In this document: one piece after another, positions 8,529 through 17,240 of the stretch
Position numbering within the stretch: position 1 is the first letter of the stretch
Layout: each line of letters begins with the position of its first letter
Assembly: GCF_004135205.1 (NCBI RefSeq)
Contig: NZ_CP035490.1
Coordinates: 4,569,644-4,633,643 of the forward strand
Direction: 5' to 3'
DNA from: Hahella sp. KA22
GTDB taxonomy: Bacteria; Pseudomonadota; Gammaproteobacteria; Pseudomonadales; Oleiphilaceae
Length of the DNA stretch: 64,000 nucleotides
Position numbers and translations under genes: made by a program
The notes under the pieces: model-generated
Told to the model about the DNA's origin: nothing
What the model saw: the letters and a program-made list of their open reading frames with translations, nothing else
Databases searched by the model: none

Positions 8529-9044
8529 GTCCCCTCATCCTTAACAGTTTGAAAAGCATCAAAGATTCATTAGTGACTATTACTTGTTTGAGGGGAAATC
8601 GCAAATGCGCGTGGGAGGATATCGGTTAGCGAAAGCTGCTTTGAATAACGCTAGAACTTGCCGTCTTTGTTGCCGCGTATGCAATGGAGCGCGAGCAAAG
8701 AGTGCCTCACAATGTGTAAGACACCCTATTGCGAAAAATGCCCGTCGATGGGACCAAAATAGTTTCGACTCACACCGTCCATTGGGAGGCAACTTACTTG
8801 CCCATACCTTGGTCAACGACAAGGCTCGAGATTTTCAATCTCGATATTGGTCTTTAATATCAGAATGTTATGTTGATAGTGTGTAAGTACAGCGTTCAAG
8901 ATGAGGCTCACGAAGGGACGCAATTATCGTGATTTGAATCGCCACCGACTTGATGGAGCAGAATATTCACAATCACACCACTCAGCATTTCATGGGGCAC
9001 CGCAACCTAAAGAACACCACCGTTTACCTGATTGAGGTTGCGCT
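8529..9044. other. Gene-poor stretch with repeat-like and recombinase debris
   Basis: About 515 bases between the methyltransferase and the PIN-like gene. It holds two things: a possible dispersed repeat (8580-8822) and the C-terminal codons of a tyrosine recombinase (8938-9051). Overlapping frames on both strands between 8580 and 8886 look like shadows of a repeat, not genes: they have low-complexity Cys/Arg-rich translations and no ribosome sites. No tRNA, terminator or promoter could be supported here. Confidence 0.5.
8580..8822 (-). repeat. Possible dispersed intergenic repeat
   Basis: The minus-strand frame translates to an Arg/Cys/His-rich peptide containing FFAIGCLTHCEALFA and LHTRQQRRQ, ending NRYPPTRICDFPSNK. 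From memory, very similar translations recur at unrelated places in several gammaproteobacterial genomes, usually mis-annotated as small hypothetical proteins, as expected for a dispersed repeat. This cannot be confirmed within one window, where it occurs once. Confidence 0.3.
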
Positions 9045-9051
9045 CTATTGA
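8938..9051 (+). pseudogene. C-terminal fragment of a tyrosine recombinase/integrase
   Basis: After a TGA at 8935-8937 an open stretch of 37 codons ends in a TGA at 9049-9051. It contains TQHFMGHRNLKNTTVY, the terminal box of phage-type/Xer-type integrases in which GH(R) is the last active-site histidine region and the Tyr is the nucleophile (compare the family pattern LGHxxxxTTxxY). The rest of the catalytic domain (Arg, HxxR) is not found upstream, so this is a relic. It runs into the 3' end of the PIN-like gene on the other strand. Confidence 0.5.
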
Positions 9052-9890
9052 GTTTGACTGAGCGCCTGAATTGCCTGTGATGGTGTTAGTGCCTGAACTG
9101 TATGCGACTTATATTGGTTCAGTATGTTCTTATCCGTGGTCATGAAAAAATCACAGTGTGCTTCTTCAGCAGTCCATAGGTGCAAAGCATCCAGATAGGT
9201 ATTTGGCCTGTTCTTCTCGTTTATTTCTCTGACATTCAACGCCTGAAGAATAGCGGTATAACGCTTGTCTGGCACCATTTTTAGAAGGGAGTAAAGCAGC
9301 ACGGGAGCATTTGTCTTGTATCCTGAGACCTCTTTAACGATGGCTATTGTATTTTTGAAGTCCATGTGATGCAGGAAGCTATTGATTGGAATTCTTAGTA
9401 AAGCTTCCCGCATGAATTCTTCCAGTTTTTCACTGCTTGTTTCTGAATCAATGTCAAAAGCGGAAATGGTTCTAACTTGATCCGGATAAATTTTTAGTGG
9501 ATATAGATTGTCATCATCTTTGGCAAAATCGGTCTTACCCACTTTCAGTAACGGCGAGTGAACTATCTCACAAGGTGCACCGTGAAAGCGGCCTATGGCA
9601 ATGTCAACGAGGGGCTGACAACATAGCTCCAAGTTGACTTCATGTGAATAGCACAAGGTCAACTGTCCGTCTTTTGCTAAGTCTGAAATGGCTTTGATTG
9701 CCTCGAGCTCTGATTGAATATCTTGTCTCTCAGAACTGGGAATCACGTCATTATTCACCATCATGAAAGTTGCAGACCTTTTCTCACCGGTTGGCTGAAT
9801 GATATAGCCTTCGCTTTTTTTGGCATGAGTCGATACTTTTACGCTAGAGGCATATCGAAACACCATTGTGTCAACAAATACTCTGTTCAC
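9045..9890 (-). CDS. PIN-like domain protein, 281 aa
   Basis: A 281-residue soluble protein with a split PIN-nuclease pattern. The N-terminus VFVDTMVFRY supplies the first acidic residue. The C-terminal block YLDALHLWTAEE, followed by HCDFFMTTDKNIL, supplies the later conserved Asp residues (DALHL and TTD are typical of PIN proteins). The central 150 residues are an insertion without a recognised fold, making the protein about twice the length of a VapC toxin. No small antitoxin gene is adjacent, so it is not a standard VapBC pair. PIN domains are usually metal-dependent ribonucleases. Activity is inferred, not shown. Confidence 0.6.
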   Translation of the reverse strand: MNRVFVDTMVFRYASSVKVSTHAKKSEGYIIQPTGEKRSATFMMVNNDVIPSSERQDIQSELEAIKAISDLAKDGQLTLCYSHEVNLELCCQPLVDIAIGRFHGAPCEIVHSPLLKVGKTDFAKDDDNLYPLKIYPDQVRTISAFDIDSETSSEKLEEFMREALLRIPINSFLHHMDFKNTIAIVKEVSGYKTNAPVLLYSLLKMVPDKRYTAILQALNVREINEKNRPNTYLDALHLWTAEEAHCDFFMTTDKNILNQYKSHTVQALTPSQAIQALSQTQ

Positions 9891-10075
9891 TGTGCAACTT
9901 TATCCCGTTGAGTCAATGAAACACCTCAAAGACCACTATTTTTAACTTTCTGGCAAAAATATTATATGAAGAATCCTCTCTTCAATCGGCATATATACCA
10001 GTTGATAACAATAACTTTAAGGGTAAATCTCATGCGTATGTTAGATGGTCGCGGCACAGCCGCATATTGTGAAGA

Positions 10076-10112
10076 AGTAAAAATCCACCTTCTTAGAAGG
10101 TGGATTTTTACT
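10076..10112 (-). terminator. Rho-independent terminator of the carbamoyltransferase operon
   Basis: A perfect 37-base inverted repeat centred on 10094, with AAATCCACCTTCT on one arm and its complement on the other, flanked by A and T runs on both sides so it can work in both directions. It lies 25 bases past the carbamoyltransferase stop on the minus strand. In the other direction it would block read-through into that operon. Confidence 0.85.
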
Positions 10113-10136
10113 GTGGATCACAAACGGTTTATTGAA

Positions 10137-11921
10137 TCAAATCCCCACGTTTTCCGGGTACAGGCTGCCCAGGCCTTTTTCCCACTCTTTCTTCTCGTCG
10201 ACCTTGCGCGGCGCTTGAGCGACGGCGGCTTTTTCGATCAGGCAGCCGTCGATGACTAATGCATCCAGGGCGCATTCCATGAAAAAGTCGAGGGCTTCTT
10301 TGGGGGTTTCTACGATGGGCATGCCTTTCTTGTTGAACGAGGTGTTGAGCAGGACATAAACGCCGGTGAGTTCGCCAAACTTGTTTAGCAGTCGATAGTA
10401 GTTGGGCGACACGGACTCGGTCACCGTCTGCACTCTGGCGGAGCCGTCCGCATGGACGACGGCGGGGATTTCTTTTTTCCACTCTTCCCGGGTCGGCGCC
10501 ACCAGAATCATGTAGGGACTGGGATAGTCGCAGTCGAAATAGACGCCGGCTTTTTCCAGCGGTACGGAGGGCGCGAACGGCCGGAAGTCTTCGCGGAATT
10601 TAACGTTGCGATTGATATGCTCGCGTACGTCGGGATTACGCGGGTCCGCCAGAATGCTGCGATGTCCCAGAGCGCGCGGGCCGAATTCGGAGCCTTTTTC
10701 AAACCAGGCGACCACTTTACCCTCCGCCAGCAATTCCGCGGTGCGGTTAATCGCTTCGTCCTCCGGCAGACGTCGGTAACTGATTTTTCCAGCGTAGGTC
10801 TGCATGGCGGGATACAGCTCTTCCGCTTCGTAGGACTTGCCGAAATAAGGCGAAGCGTCGTGTTTGATCCGTTCCTGCCCCAACACTTCCAGCCAGCCGT
10901 AATAGGCGCAGCCAATGGCCAGGCCGTTATCCGCCGCGGCGGGTTGAAAATAGAAATCCTCGAAGCCGGTTTGCTTCAAGAGCTTGGCGTTGGCCACCGC
11001 ATTTAGCGCCACGCCGCCAGCGTAACCCAGGTTTTTGTGGGGCTGATGTTCAAAACGGTGATTCACCAGATACAGCAGTGCGCGTTCGATCTCCCGTTGC
11101 ATCCAATAGGCGATATCCGCGTAATAATCGAAATTCTCCGCCAGATCTTCATAGCGCACCCGCGGCCGATTGAAATGCTTCATCCAGTCGTAGTTGACGA
11201 AAACGCGCCCGTCGCGACATTCGAACGCCTGAAAATCATAGACGCCTGGGCGCCCGTAAGGCGCCAGTCCCATCAGTTTGCCCGGGTCTTCCATGCCCTG
11301 AAATACATACTGACTCACCCCGGAATACAACCCGCCGATGGAGTGTTTGGTGGTCGGCGGGCACATGGAGTAGCCCTTGAGAAAATAGCCGAAAGGAGAG
11401 AAATCTTTGTAAACCGGGCGCAGCTTCCCTTTCTCATAAAGGTAATAACTGTCCTTTTCGAAAAACAAATGATTAAAGTCAGCGCCGGGTTGAGCCTCCG
11501 GCACGTGGGCGCCGTCGAGATCCAGGCAGTCGTCCCAGCTGCTGCCGCAACCGTCGATCACCAGTACCGCCATGTCGTCAAAGGGACTGGTTCCCACCAC
11601 ACTGTAGGCATGCGCCAGGTGATGCGAAATAGTGACCGTTTTGACATGGTCCGGGATGATCCGCGGTTGCCCATGAAAGATCTTGTTGCCGCGATCGAAA
11701 TTGCTGAAGTTAGCGTTCTGCACCACTGCCGACACGTCATCGAAGCTGATGCCCTCGGCGTCCAGACAATACTGCATCGCCTCACTGTCGCAAAAACCGT
11801 CATGCTTGATGCGGGTGATCCGCTCTTTCTCGATGGCCACGCACACCTCGCCATCTTTTAACAGGCACGCCGAACCGTCATGGGAAAGTCCGGTTCCCAG
11901 CACATAAATTGGTTTAGACAT
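10137..11921 (-). CDS. Carbamoyltransferase, NodU/CmcH/TobZ family
   Basis: A full-length two-domain enzyme of 594 residues that transfers a carbamoyl group from carbamoyl phosphate (via carbamoyl-adenylate in TobZ) to a hydroxyl of a sugar or natural product. The N-terminal Kae1-like half has GLSHDGSACLL near residue 10 and ISHHLAHAYSV, the metal-binding His pair. The C-terminal YrdC-like half has GPRALGHRSILADPR and FREDFRPFAPSV. The start at 11921 is preferred over the ATG six bases earlier because AAAGGA then lies at proper spacing. It is the last gene of an operon with two JmjC/cupin-type oxygenases, with a strong terminator after it. The acceptor is unknown; no glycosyltransferase or NRPS/PKS gene lies in the window. 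Confidence 0.9.
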   Translation of the reverse strand: MSKPIYVLGTGLSHDGSACLLKDGEVCVAIEKERITRIKHDGFCDSEAMQYCLDAEGISFDDVSAVVQNANFSNFDRGNKIFHGQPRIIPDHVKTVTISHHLAHAYSVVGTSPFDDMAVLVIDGCGSSWDDCLDLDGAHVPEAQPGADFNHLFFEKDSYYLYEKGKLRPVYKDFSPFGYFLKGYSMCPPTTKHSIGGLYSGVSQYVFQGMEDPGKLMGLAPYGRPGVYDFQAFECRDGRVFVNYDWMKHFNRPRVRYEDLAENFDYYADIAYWMQREIERALLYLVNHRFEHQPHKNLGYAGGVALNAVANAKLLKQTGFEDFYFQPAAADNGLAIGCAYYGWLEVLGQERIKHDASPYFGKSYEAEELYPAMQTYAGKISYRRLPEDEAINRTAELLAEGKVVAWFEKGSEFGPRALGHRSILADPRNPDVREHINRNVKFREDFRPFAPSVPLEKAGVYFDCDYPSPYMILVAPTREEWKKEIPAVVHADGSARVQTVTESVSPNYYRLLNKFGELTGVYVLLNTSFNKKGMPIVETPKEALDFFMECALDALVIDGCLIEKAAVAQAPRKVDEKKEWEKGLGSLYPENVGI

Positions 11922-11942
11922 AAGCATTCCTTTATTCGGTTT

Positions 11943-12857
11943 TTATTCGGTTTTTGTCAGTCGTTTGGGTGCGAACAGCAAGTCATACAACAACTTGCCG
12001 GTAGGAGGCGTACTGAATAATCGCTGGTTGTAGGCGCGGCCTAACACGCCGTGCCAGAGGAAGTCACGCAGGATGCGAAACCATAAATGCCGTCCGGCCA
12101 GATTCACGCCGCGCGCCTGCTCGGCGATGGTGAGCGGCGCGCCATACCAACAGGACAGTGAGATCGACGGCCCAGTGGACGAAAAGTGATGCCACCAGCC
12201 GCGAGGGAAAAACAAAATGTCGCCGGGTTGCAGACGGGCAGTCAGGGTTTTCGCTTTGGCGAAACGTGGGTAATGCATCAGATCGGGACGTTCCGGGTCC
12301 ACCCGACTCTTGGAGATGCAGTCGCCAAAGGGGTATAAATTGCGCGCCTCCTGCGGAGCCAGCAGGATCGCTTTTTTCTCTCCGTAAACCTGCACGAACA
12401 GGTTGTCCATGTTGTCGTAATGCAGTCCCGAACGGGTCTTGGAGCCGATCCATAGACTGGTGAAGTTCACCCCCGGCGAAATAAACTGCTGATAACAATA
12501 ATCCTCCTCAAGACCGCTAAAAGAATGCACATCGGTCTGGTCGACATAGCAGGCGTCGCCCGATTCCAGAATGTCGATAAACTCGCTCAGATACATCTCT
12601 CTGCGATGATGTTTTTCGGTGCTGAAATAGGGAGCGCCATAAGCGGGCAGCTGCAGGGACGGGCGCACTCTTTGCGAGGCGAAACGGCGTCGGAAATAAT
12701 CCGGCGTCCATTTCTCCAACGCCGGCCACGCCAGCGCCCCTCCACTCAGGATCACCGGCTGCGATGATTCCTGACATAACGCGGCGAACCTTTCGCTGTC
12801 CTCTGCATCCAGACGTTCTACCTCGGACTGTAAGCCGTAACTCTTTTCCTTGTTCAT
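11943..12857 (-). CDS. Cupin-like (JmjC-type) Fe(II)/2-oxoglutarate oxygenase A
   Basis: A 304-residue Cupin_8/JmjC-type protein. The iron triad is visible as His-x-Asp in GLHYDNMDNLF and a distal His in PRGWWHHFSS, with KKAILLAPQE between, as in FIH-like hydroxylases that act on peptides or small molecules. The ATG at 12857 is chosen because AAGGAG sits nine bases upstream; an earlier ATG directly abuts that site. The stop is followed by a tandem 12-base duplication (AAAACCGAATAA on the minus strand), after which the carbamoyltransferase starts, 21 bases away. It probably hydroxylates the molecule that is later carbamoylated, or a partner protein; that is inference. Confidence 0.82.
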   Translation of the reverse strand: MNKEKSYGLQSEVERLDAEDSERFAALCQESSQPVILSGGALAWPALEKWTPDYFRRRFASQRVRPSLQLPAYGAPYFSTEKHHRREMYLSEFIDILESGDACYVDQTDVHSFSGLEEDYCYQQFISPGVNFTSLWIGSKTRSGLHYDNMDNLFVQVYGEKKAILLAPQEARNLYPFGDCISKSRVDPERPDLMHYPRFAKAKTLTARLQPGDILFFPRGWWHHFSSTGPSISLSCWYGAPLTIAEQARGVNLAGRHLWFRILRDFLWHGVLGRAYNQRLFSTPPTGKLLYDLLFAPKRLTKTE

Positions 12858-12968
12858 GACAGGCATCTCCTTGGGAAGAGATTTTATTGGGAGCGTGGGG
12901 GGGGAATGCGACGGAGTATCGAGGGAGCCTCAGGCGATCATCCTGATAGCCACGTCGCGTTCTAATCC

Positions 12969-13868
12969 CTAAACCACATCAGCCGGTCTGCGCAAACCGT
13001 CGATAACGCCATTAACGGTCATCAGACCCAGTTGGGACAGGTACAGCGCCAATCCCAGTTTATTGCTGGTCAGACGGGAGAACGGCTTGACCCGCCAGAA
13101 GCGATTGACCGAGCAGGTATAGAAATCCTTGCCGATGCTGGACAGTTCATGCCACCAGTATACGGGGATGAACAGCACCTCGCCTTTGCGCAGCACCAGC
13201 TCGATTTTGTGTTTCATAGCTTCCCGCAGTTTCGGGTAGGCGTCGTAATCCGGCTTCGCCACGTAGACTTTGCTGAACCAGGGCGCAGCGGGACTGCCAT
13301 AGAGGGAAAAGGGATACAGGTTTTCACTTTGCTCCGGCGGAAACAGCACCACCTTCTTGGCGCCGTGCAGCATCAACACTGTGCCCTCACCGCAATCCCA
13401 ATGCAGCGGTTCGGTGTGGCCGCTGGGTCCCAGCCAAAGGAACATGTCCGTGGCCTTCTGCATATCGCAACGTTCGGAAATATTGCCCAGCGCCCCACGC
13501 AACACGTTGGCCAACGACGTATCGCCGATGGCGACCTGCCCCATGTAATGATTATTCTTGCGCGCGTAATCGCTGGTCAGTTGCAATGCATAATCAGCGA
13601 GTTTCATCTCCTGATAATCGCAGTACTTGCTCCATTCCGATTTGGGCTTGTTGAAGTGTCCAGGGCCGTAGCAACGCACGGGAAATTTACGATCGCCGAC
13701 TTCGCGACACATAAATTCAAGGGACCAGTTTTTGGCGTCGTTCAGGGCGCCGGTGATGATCAGGGGGCGGCTTTTGCGCCGGTATTCCGAGTGAAACAGT
13801 TGGGGGGTGATTTGAGAGATATCCAGACGATCAACGGGACACGCCTCGACGTCAGCAAGTTTTTCCAT
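12969..13868 (-). CDS. Cupin-like (JmjC-type) Fe(II)/2-oxoglutarate oxygenase B
   Basis: A second, divergent member of the same family, 299 residues from the ATG at 13868 (a TTG four codons earlier is possible). His-x-Asp lies in EPLHWDCGEGT and the distal His in PVYWWHELSS. LHGAKKVVLFPPE matches the central strand pair of family members, and RPLIITGAL near residue 40 is the usual N-terminal motif. It is the first gene of the three-gene operon, about 110 bases upstream of oxygenase A. Two non-identical oxygenases in one operon suggest two separate hydroxylations. The ABC exporter begins 476 bases away on the opposite strand. Confidence 0.82.
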   Translation of the reverse strand: MEKLADVEACPVDRLDISQITPQLFHSEYRRKSRPLIITGALNDAKNWSLEFMCREVGDRKFPVRCYGPGHFNKPKSEWSKYCDYQEMKLADYALQLTSDYARKNNHYMGQVAIGDTSLANVLRGALGNISERCDMQKATDMFLWLGPSGHTEPLHWDCGEGTVLMLHGAKKVVLFPPEQSENLYPFSLYGSPAAPWFSKVYVAKPDYDAYPKLREAMKHKIELVLRKGEVLFIPVYWWHELSSIGKDFYTCSVNRFWRVKPFSRLTSNKLGLALYLSQLGLMTVNGVIDGLRRPADVV

Positions 13869-14344
13869 GTCGCTTATCAACTTTTATCTTGTTGTTATAT
13901 GAGGTTACCTCCGCACGTTTTTGGCGCCCATACGTGCGGCTGCGACAGCCCTTGTTGAACTCCCTGACGGGCTGCGTCCTGCTCTGGATGGGCGCCCTGA
14001 AGAAGATAATTTCTCCTTGTAAATCAGTCCTTCAAATATATTTTGGACCAGACGGGACGCCCCCTGCGCGAGCAAGGTGGAAATAAGTATAGTTAAGCGA
14101 GAAAAAATCGGTAGCGGAATCTCAGAAAATATTTTTCCGCGCGCGCAAGGCAGGAAATATTAGAAATATCGGCGCAAAGCTCCTAGAATGATTTCGCACA
14201 CTATGGAAGGGTGAACGATAAACAGGAAAAATGCTGTATTTACAGGGCTTTGTCCGCTCTCTATCTATTCTTCCCTCCGCACCCGCCTGACAGAAATACA
14301 AAAAGAATCCCTTATCACCCGGACATGGGCGGTCGCTGCGTTAT
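13869..14344. promoter_or_regulatory. Divergent intergenic region, oxygenase operon / ABC exporter
   Basis: No convincing gene lies here. An 8-base inverted repeat, CCGCACGT (13911-13918) and ACGTGCGG (13932-13939), lies about 45 bases upstream of oxygenase B and could be an operator. A plausible promoter for the exporter is TTAGAA (14160-14165), an 18-base gap, and TAGAAT (14184-14189). Plus-strand frames in the interval start only at TTG and have no ribosome site, so a precursor-peptide gene is not supported. Confidence 0.4.
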
Positions 14345-16021
14345 ATGGAATTTCTGAACTTTATTAAACGGGAACACGCGGACTTCAATTATTATGCGCT
14401 GGCGATGGTAGTGGTCAGCGGTATGCTCAACGGCGTCATCGCCGTTATCGTCATTCACGCGGCGCAACACGCCGCCCCACACGAACTGAACTTCCGCTAT
14501 CTGTTGATGTTCGCCGTCGCCCTGGCCGCCTTCTGGCTCAGCAAGCGCTACACCCTCAATTACAACACCACCCAGGTGGAGCATGTACTTGAGCGAATCC
14601 GCACCCGCATCGCCGATAAAATCCGTAAAACGGATCTGCGCGCGTTTGAGAAAGTGGGCCGTGGCCGTATGTATTCGGTGTTGAACACGGAAACCCTGAC
14701 GCTGTCGCAATATACGCCTTTCATCATCAACGCTATCGGCTCTTTTGTGATGGTGATATTCGCGTTGCTGTTCATCGCTTACGTGTCCACCACCGCCCTG
14801 CTCCTCACCGTGCTGACCACCTCGCTCTGCCTGTTTTATTTCTTCGCCCGCCAGCGCGTATTGAATCGCAAACTGCATATGGCGTCGGAAAAGCAGAACG
14901 AGTATTTCGACGCCCTCGGCGAACTGCTGGATGGCTTCAAGGAATTGAAGATCAACCCATCGAAAAGCAACTGTTTTTACCAGGAACGTTTGCTGCCGCT
15001 GTCCAACAGCATGGAGACGTTGAAGATAGAGACCAGCCTGGCCTACAACAATCTCAACGTATTCACCCAGAGTTTCACCTTTATTCTGATGGCCTCCATC
15101 ATCTTCCTGATTCCGATGATAAGCCCCGCCTCCACGGAGAGTATTCCGAAACTGGCCGCCATCATGTTGTTCGTTATCGGTCCTTTGAGTGAAATCGTCG
15201 GCGTGGCGCCGCTGATCGCCAAAAGCAACGTGGCTATCGTCAATATTCAACGCCTGGAGACAGAGCTGGACAGCTTGCGCAGCATCGAATCCGACCAGCT
15301 GCAGCACTTCTCCAATGAAGATGCGATCACGCAAAGCCAGGAGGCGCCGTTTCAGGAAATCCGCTGCGATCACATCCAGTTCAGCTACAACGAGAACGGC
15401 CAGCCAGGTCCGGGACAGGCCAAAGGTTTTACCGTCGGCCCTATCGATCTCACGATCAAGCGCGGCGAAATCATCTTCATGATTGGCGGCAACGGCAGCG
15501 GCAAATCCACCTTTCTTAAGCTGCTGACAGCCCTGTACCAGCCTGATTCCGGCAGCATTCTGATGGATGGAAGCCCCCTGCACGCCAACAACATGCTGCA
15601 ATACCGCAGCCTGTATTCCGTCATCTTTTCCGACTTCCATTTGTTCAAGCATCTGTATGGCGTGGACGTCAAAGACCGCAGCAAAGTGAAGCGCCTGCTG
15701 GAGCTGATGAAACTGTCGGAGCGTTGCCAGATCAAGGATAACGAGATCAGCGACATCAAGCTGTCCACCGGACAGAAAAAGCGCATGGCGCTGATTGTAT
15801 CTCTGCTGGAAGACAAACAGATTTACGTTTTCGATGAATGGGCGGCGGATCAGGACCCGGATTTCCGTCGCTATTTCTATGAAACCATTCTTCCGGAAAT
15901 GAAGGCGCAGGGTAAAACCATTATCGCGGCCACCCACGACGATCATTATTTCGAGATCGCCGACCGGGTGATCAAACTCGACGCAGGCAAAATAATCACA
16001 AATCCTAGTCTGCATATTTAA
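14345..16021 (+). CDS. Cyclic peptide exporter-type ABC transporter (SyrD/PvdE family)
   Basis: A single-chain ABC half-transporter of 558 residues that would act as a homodimer in the inner membrane. About six membrane segments occupy residues 1-290. The ATPase domain follows: Walker A GGNGSGKST near 381, signature LSTGQKKRMALI near 473, and Walker B IYVFDEWAADQDP near 493. The LSTGQ signature and the FDEWAADQDP D-loop are typical of the SyrD/PvdE (cyclic peptide transporter) group, which carries siderophore precursors and lipopeptides to the periplasm. It is divergent from the oxygenase/carbamoyltransferase operon, so it may export that operon's product. No peptide synthetase is present nearby. 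Confidence 0.88.
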   Translation: MEFLNFIKREHADFNYYALAMVVVSGMLNGVIAVIVIHAAQHAAPHELNFRYLLMFAVALAAFWLSKRYTLNYNTTQVEHVLERIRTRIADKIRKTDLRAFEKVGRGRMYSVLNTETLTLSQYTPFIINAIGSFVMVIFALLFIAYVSTTALLLTVLTTSLCLFYFFARQRVLNRKLHMASEKQNEYFDALGELLDGFKELKINPSKSNCFYQERLLPLSNSMETLKIETSLAYNNLNVFTQSFTFILMASIIFLIPMISPASTESIPKLAAIMLFVIGPLSEIVGVAPLIAKSNVAIVNIQRLETELDSLRSIESDQLQHFSNEDAITQSQEAPFQEIRCDHIQFSYNENGQPGPGQAKGFTVGPIDLTIKRGEIIFMIGGNGSGKSTFLKLLTALYQPDSGSILMDGSPLHANNMLQYRSLYSVIFSDFHLFKHLYGVDVKDRSKVKRLLELMKLSERCQIKDNEISDIKLSTGQKKRMALIVSLLEDKQIYVFDEWAADQDPDFRRYFYETILPEMKAQGKTIIAATHDDHYFEIADRVIKLDAGKIITNPSLHI

Positions 16022-16074
16022 CTCTCCAGCGTCAGGAGAAAGCGGACGTTTGGTTCAAGAAGGGACTTTTGGGT

Positions 16075-17232
16075 ATGAATGCGACGGCATCCATGAGAAG
16101 TAAAGGAAATAAACGCTGGAGAGAGAGATTTATGGCGCGCTGGCGGCCATTCTGGCGACGCGCCAAAGTCCCTCTCATTGTGTTGTTTTTTATCATCCTG
16201 TTTCTTGTCGCCTATTTGTTTCACCGCATCTTCATCAATATCTATCCCGGTGAGGCTGGCGTGCTGTGGAAGCGCTTCGACGATGGCGTGGAGCAGCGGG
16301 TTTATGGCGGCGGCCTGCATATCATCAACCCGTTCAACATCATGTATAAATACGAAGTGCGGGTGCAGCAGCGGGAAACCATCTTCACCGTGCTCAGCAA
16401 GAACGGACTGCTGATCCGGGTGCGCGCGTCGGTGCGTTTCTCTCCTAATCGCAAGACGCTGTATCTGTTGCATGAGTACGTGGGGCCGGAGTATATCGAC
16501 CGGGTGGTGATACCGGAAACCCAGGCGATTATCCGCCGGGTGCTGGGTGAATATGAGCCCGACGATATATACGCCACTCAGGGCAACATCATTCAGAACA
16601 TCGTGCTGATGGCGCTGACCGAACTGCAGCAACGGCATATCGTGCTGGACGATCTGCTGATCAAGGAAATTCATCTGCCGGACACTGTCGCTTCCGCCAT
16701 AGAAACCAAACTGGAAGAAGAACAAAAAGCGCTGGCGTACACCTATATTCTGGAACGTGAGCAGCTGGAGATTCAGCGCAAGCAATATGAGTCGCAAGGG
16801 ATCCAGCAGTTCCAGAAAAACGTCAACGAAGGCCTGACGCCGGAATATCTGCGCTATCAGGGCATTCGCGCCACCCTGGAGCTGGCCAAATCCAACAACG
16901 CGAAACTGGTGGTGATTGGCGGCAGCGGCACAGATGGCCTGCCGTTGATTCTGAATACCGCCGGCGACGCGACCACTGCTGCGGCGCCCAGTTCTCCCGT
17001 GGGCATTTCGGACCTGTCGTCCGTATTCGCGTCCAGCCTGAAGTCCACCAACATCGCCCAGACGGACGACACCCTGACCTCCTCTGCAACGCCGACGGCG
17101 CAGCCGAGAACAAACGATCCGTCCGCGCCTTCCAACACCATCATACCTTCAACGCCAACCGCCAAACCCAGCACCAAGAATCTGGGGGAAGGCATCGAGC
17201 AACGTCAGGATGTGGGAGTGACCGTCGATTGA
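16075..17232 (+). CDS. SPFH/Band 7 domain membrane protein
   Basis: The ATG at 16075 has AAGGGA nine bases upstream and gives 385 residues; a TTG two codons earlier is open but less likely. A basic N-terminus is followed by one membrane helix (residues about 28-50, VPLIVLFFIILFLVAYLF), then an SPFH/prohibitin-like domain (about 55-210), a coiled coil with EEEQKALAYTYILEREQLE, and a Thr/Ser/Pro-rich low-complexity tail of about 90 residues. Such proteins form oligomeric scaffolds in the membrane and often accompany transporters or proteases. It starts 53 bases after the ABC gene and is likely co-transcribed. No NfeD partner is visible. Confidence 0.85.
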   Translation: MNATASMRSKGNKRWRERFMARWRPFWRRAKVPLIVLFFIILFLVAYLFHRIFINIYPGEAGVLWKRFDDGVEQRVYGGGLHIINPFNIMYKYEVRVQQRETIFTVLSKNGLLIRVRASVRFSPNRKTLYLLHEYVGPEYIDRVVIPETQAIIRRVLGEYEPDDIYATQGNIIQNIVLMALTELQQRHIVLDDLLIKEIHLPDTVASAIETKLEEEQKALAYTYILEREQLEIQRKQYESQGIQQFQKNVNEGLTPEYLRYQGIRATLELAKSNNAKLVVIGGSGTDGLPLILNTAGDATTAAAPSSPVGISDLSSVFASSLKSTNIAQTDDTLTSSATPTAQPRTNDPSAPSNTIIPSTPTAKPSTKNLGEGIEQRQDVGVTVD

Positions 17233-17240
17233 CGGTCGCC

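Noticed and set aside
8584-8886. 100-codon plus-strand hypothetical gene
   Set aside because: No ribosome site, Arg/Cys-rich translation, and overlaps a likely repeat on the opposite strand.
13889-14086. Candidate precursor-peptide gene between the oxygenases and the exporter
   Set aside because: Starts only at TTG, has no ribosome site, and the translation lacks a leader/core pattern.
14315-16015. 566-codon open frame antisense to the ABC exporter
   Set aside because: Its translation is His/Gln/Asp-rich with no fold or ribosome site, and the sense strand has full ABC motifs. It is a codon-bias shadow.
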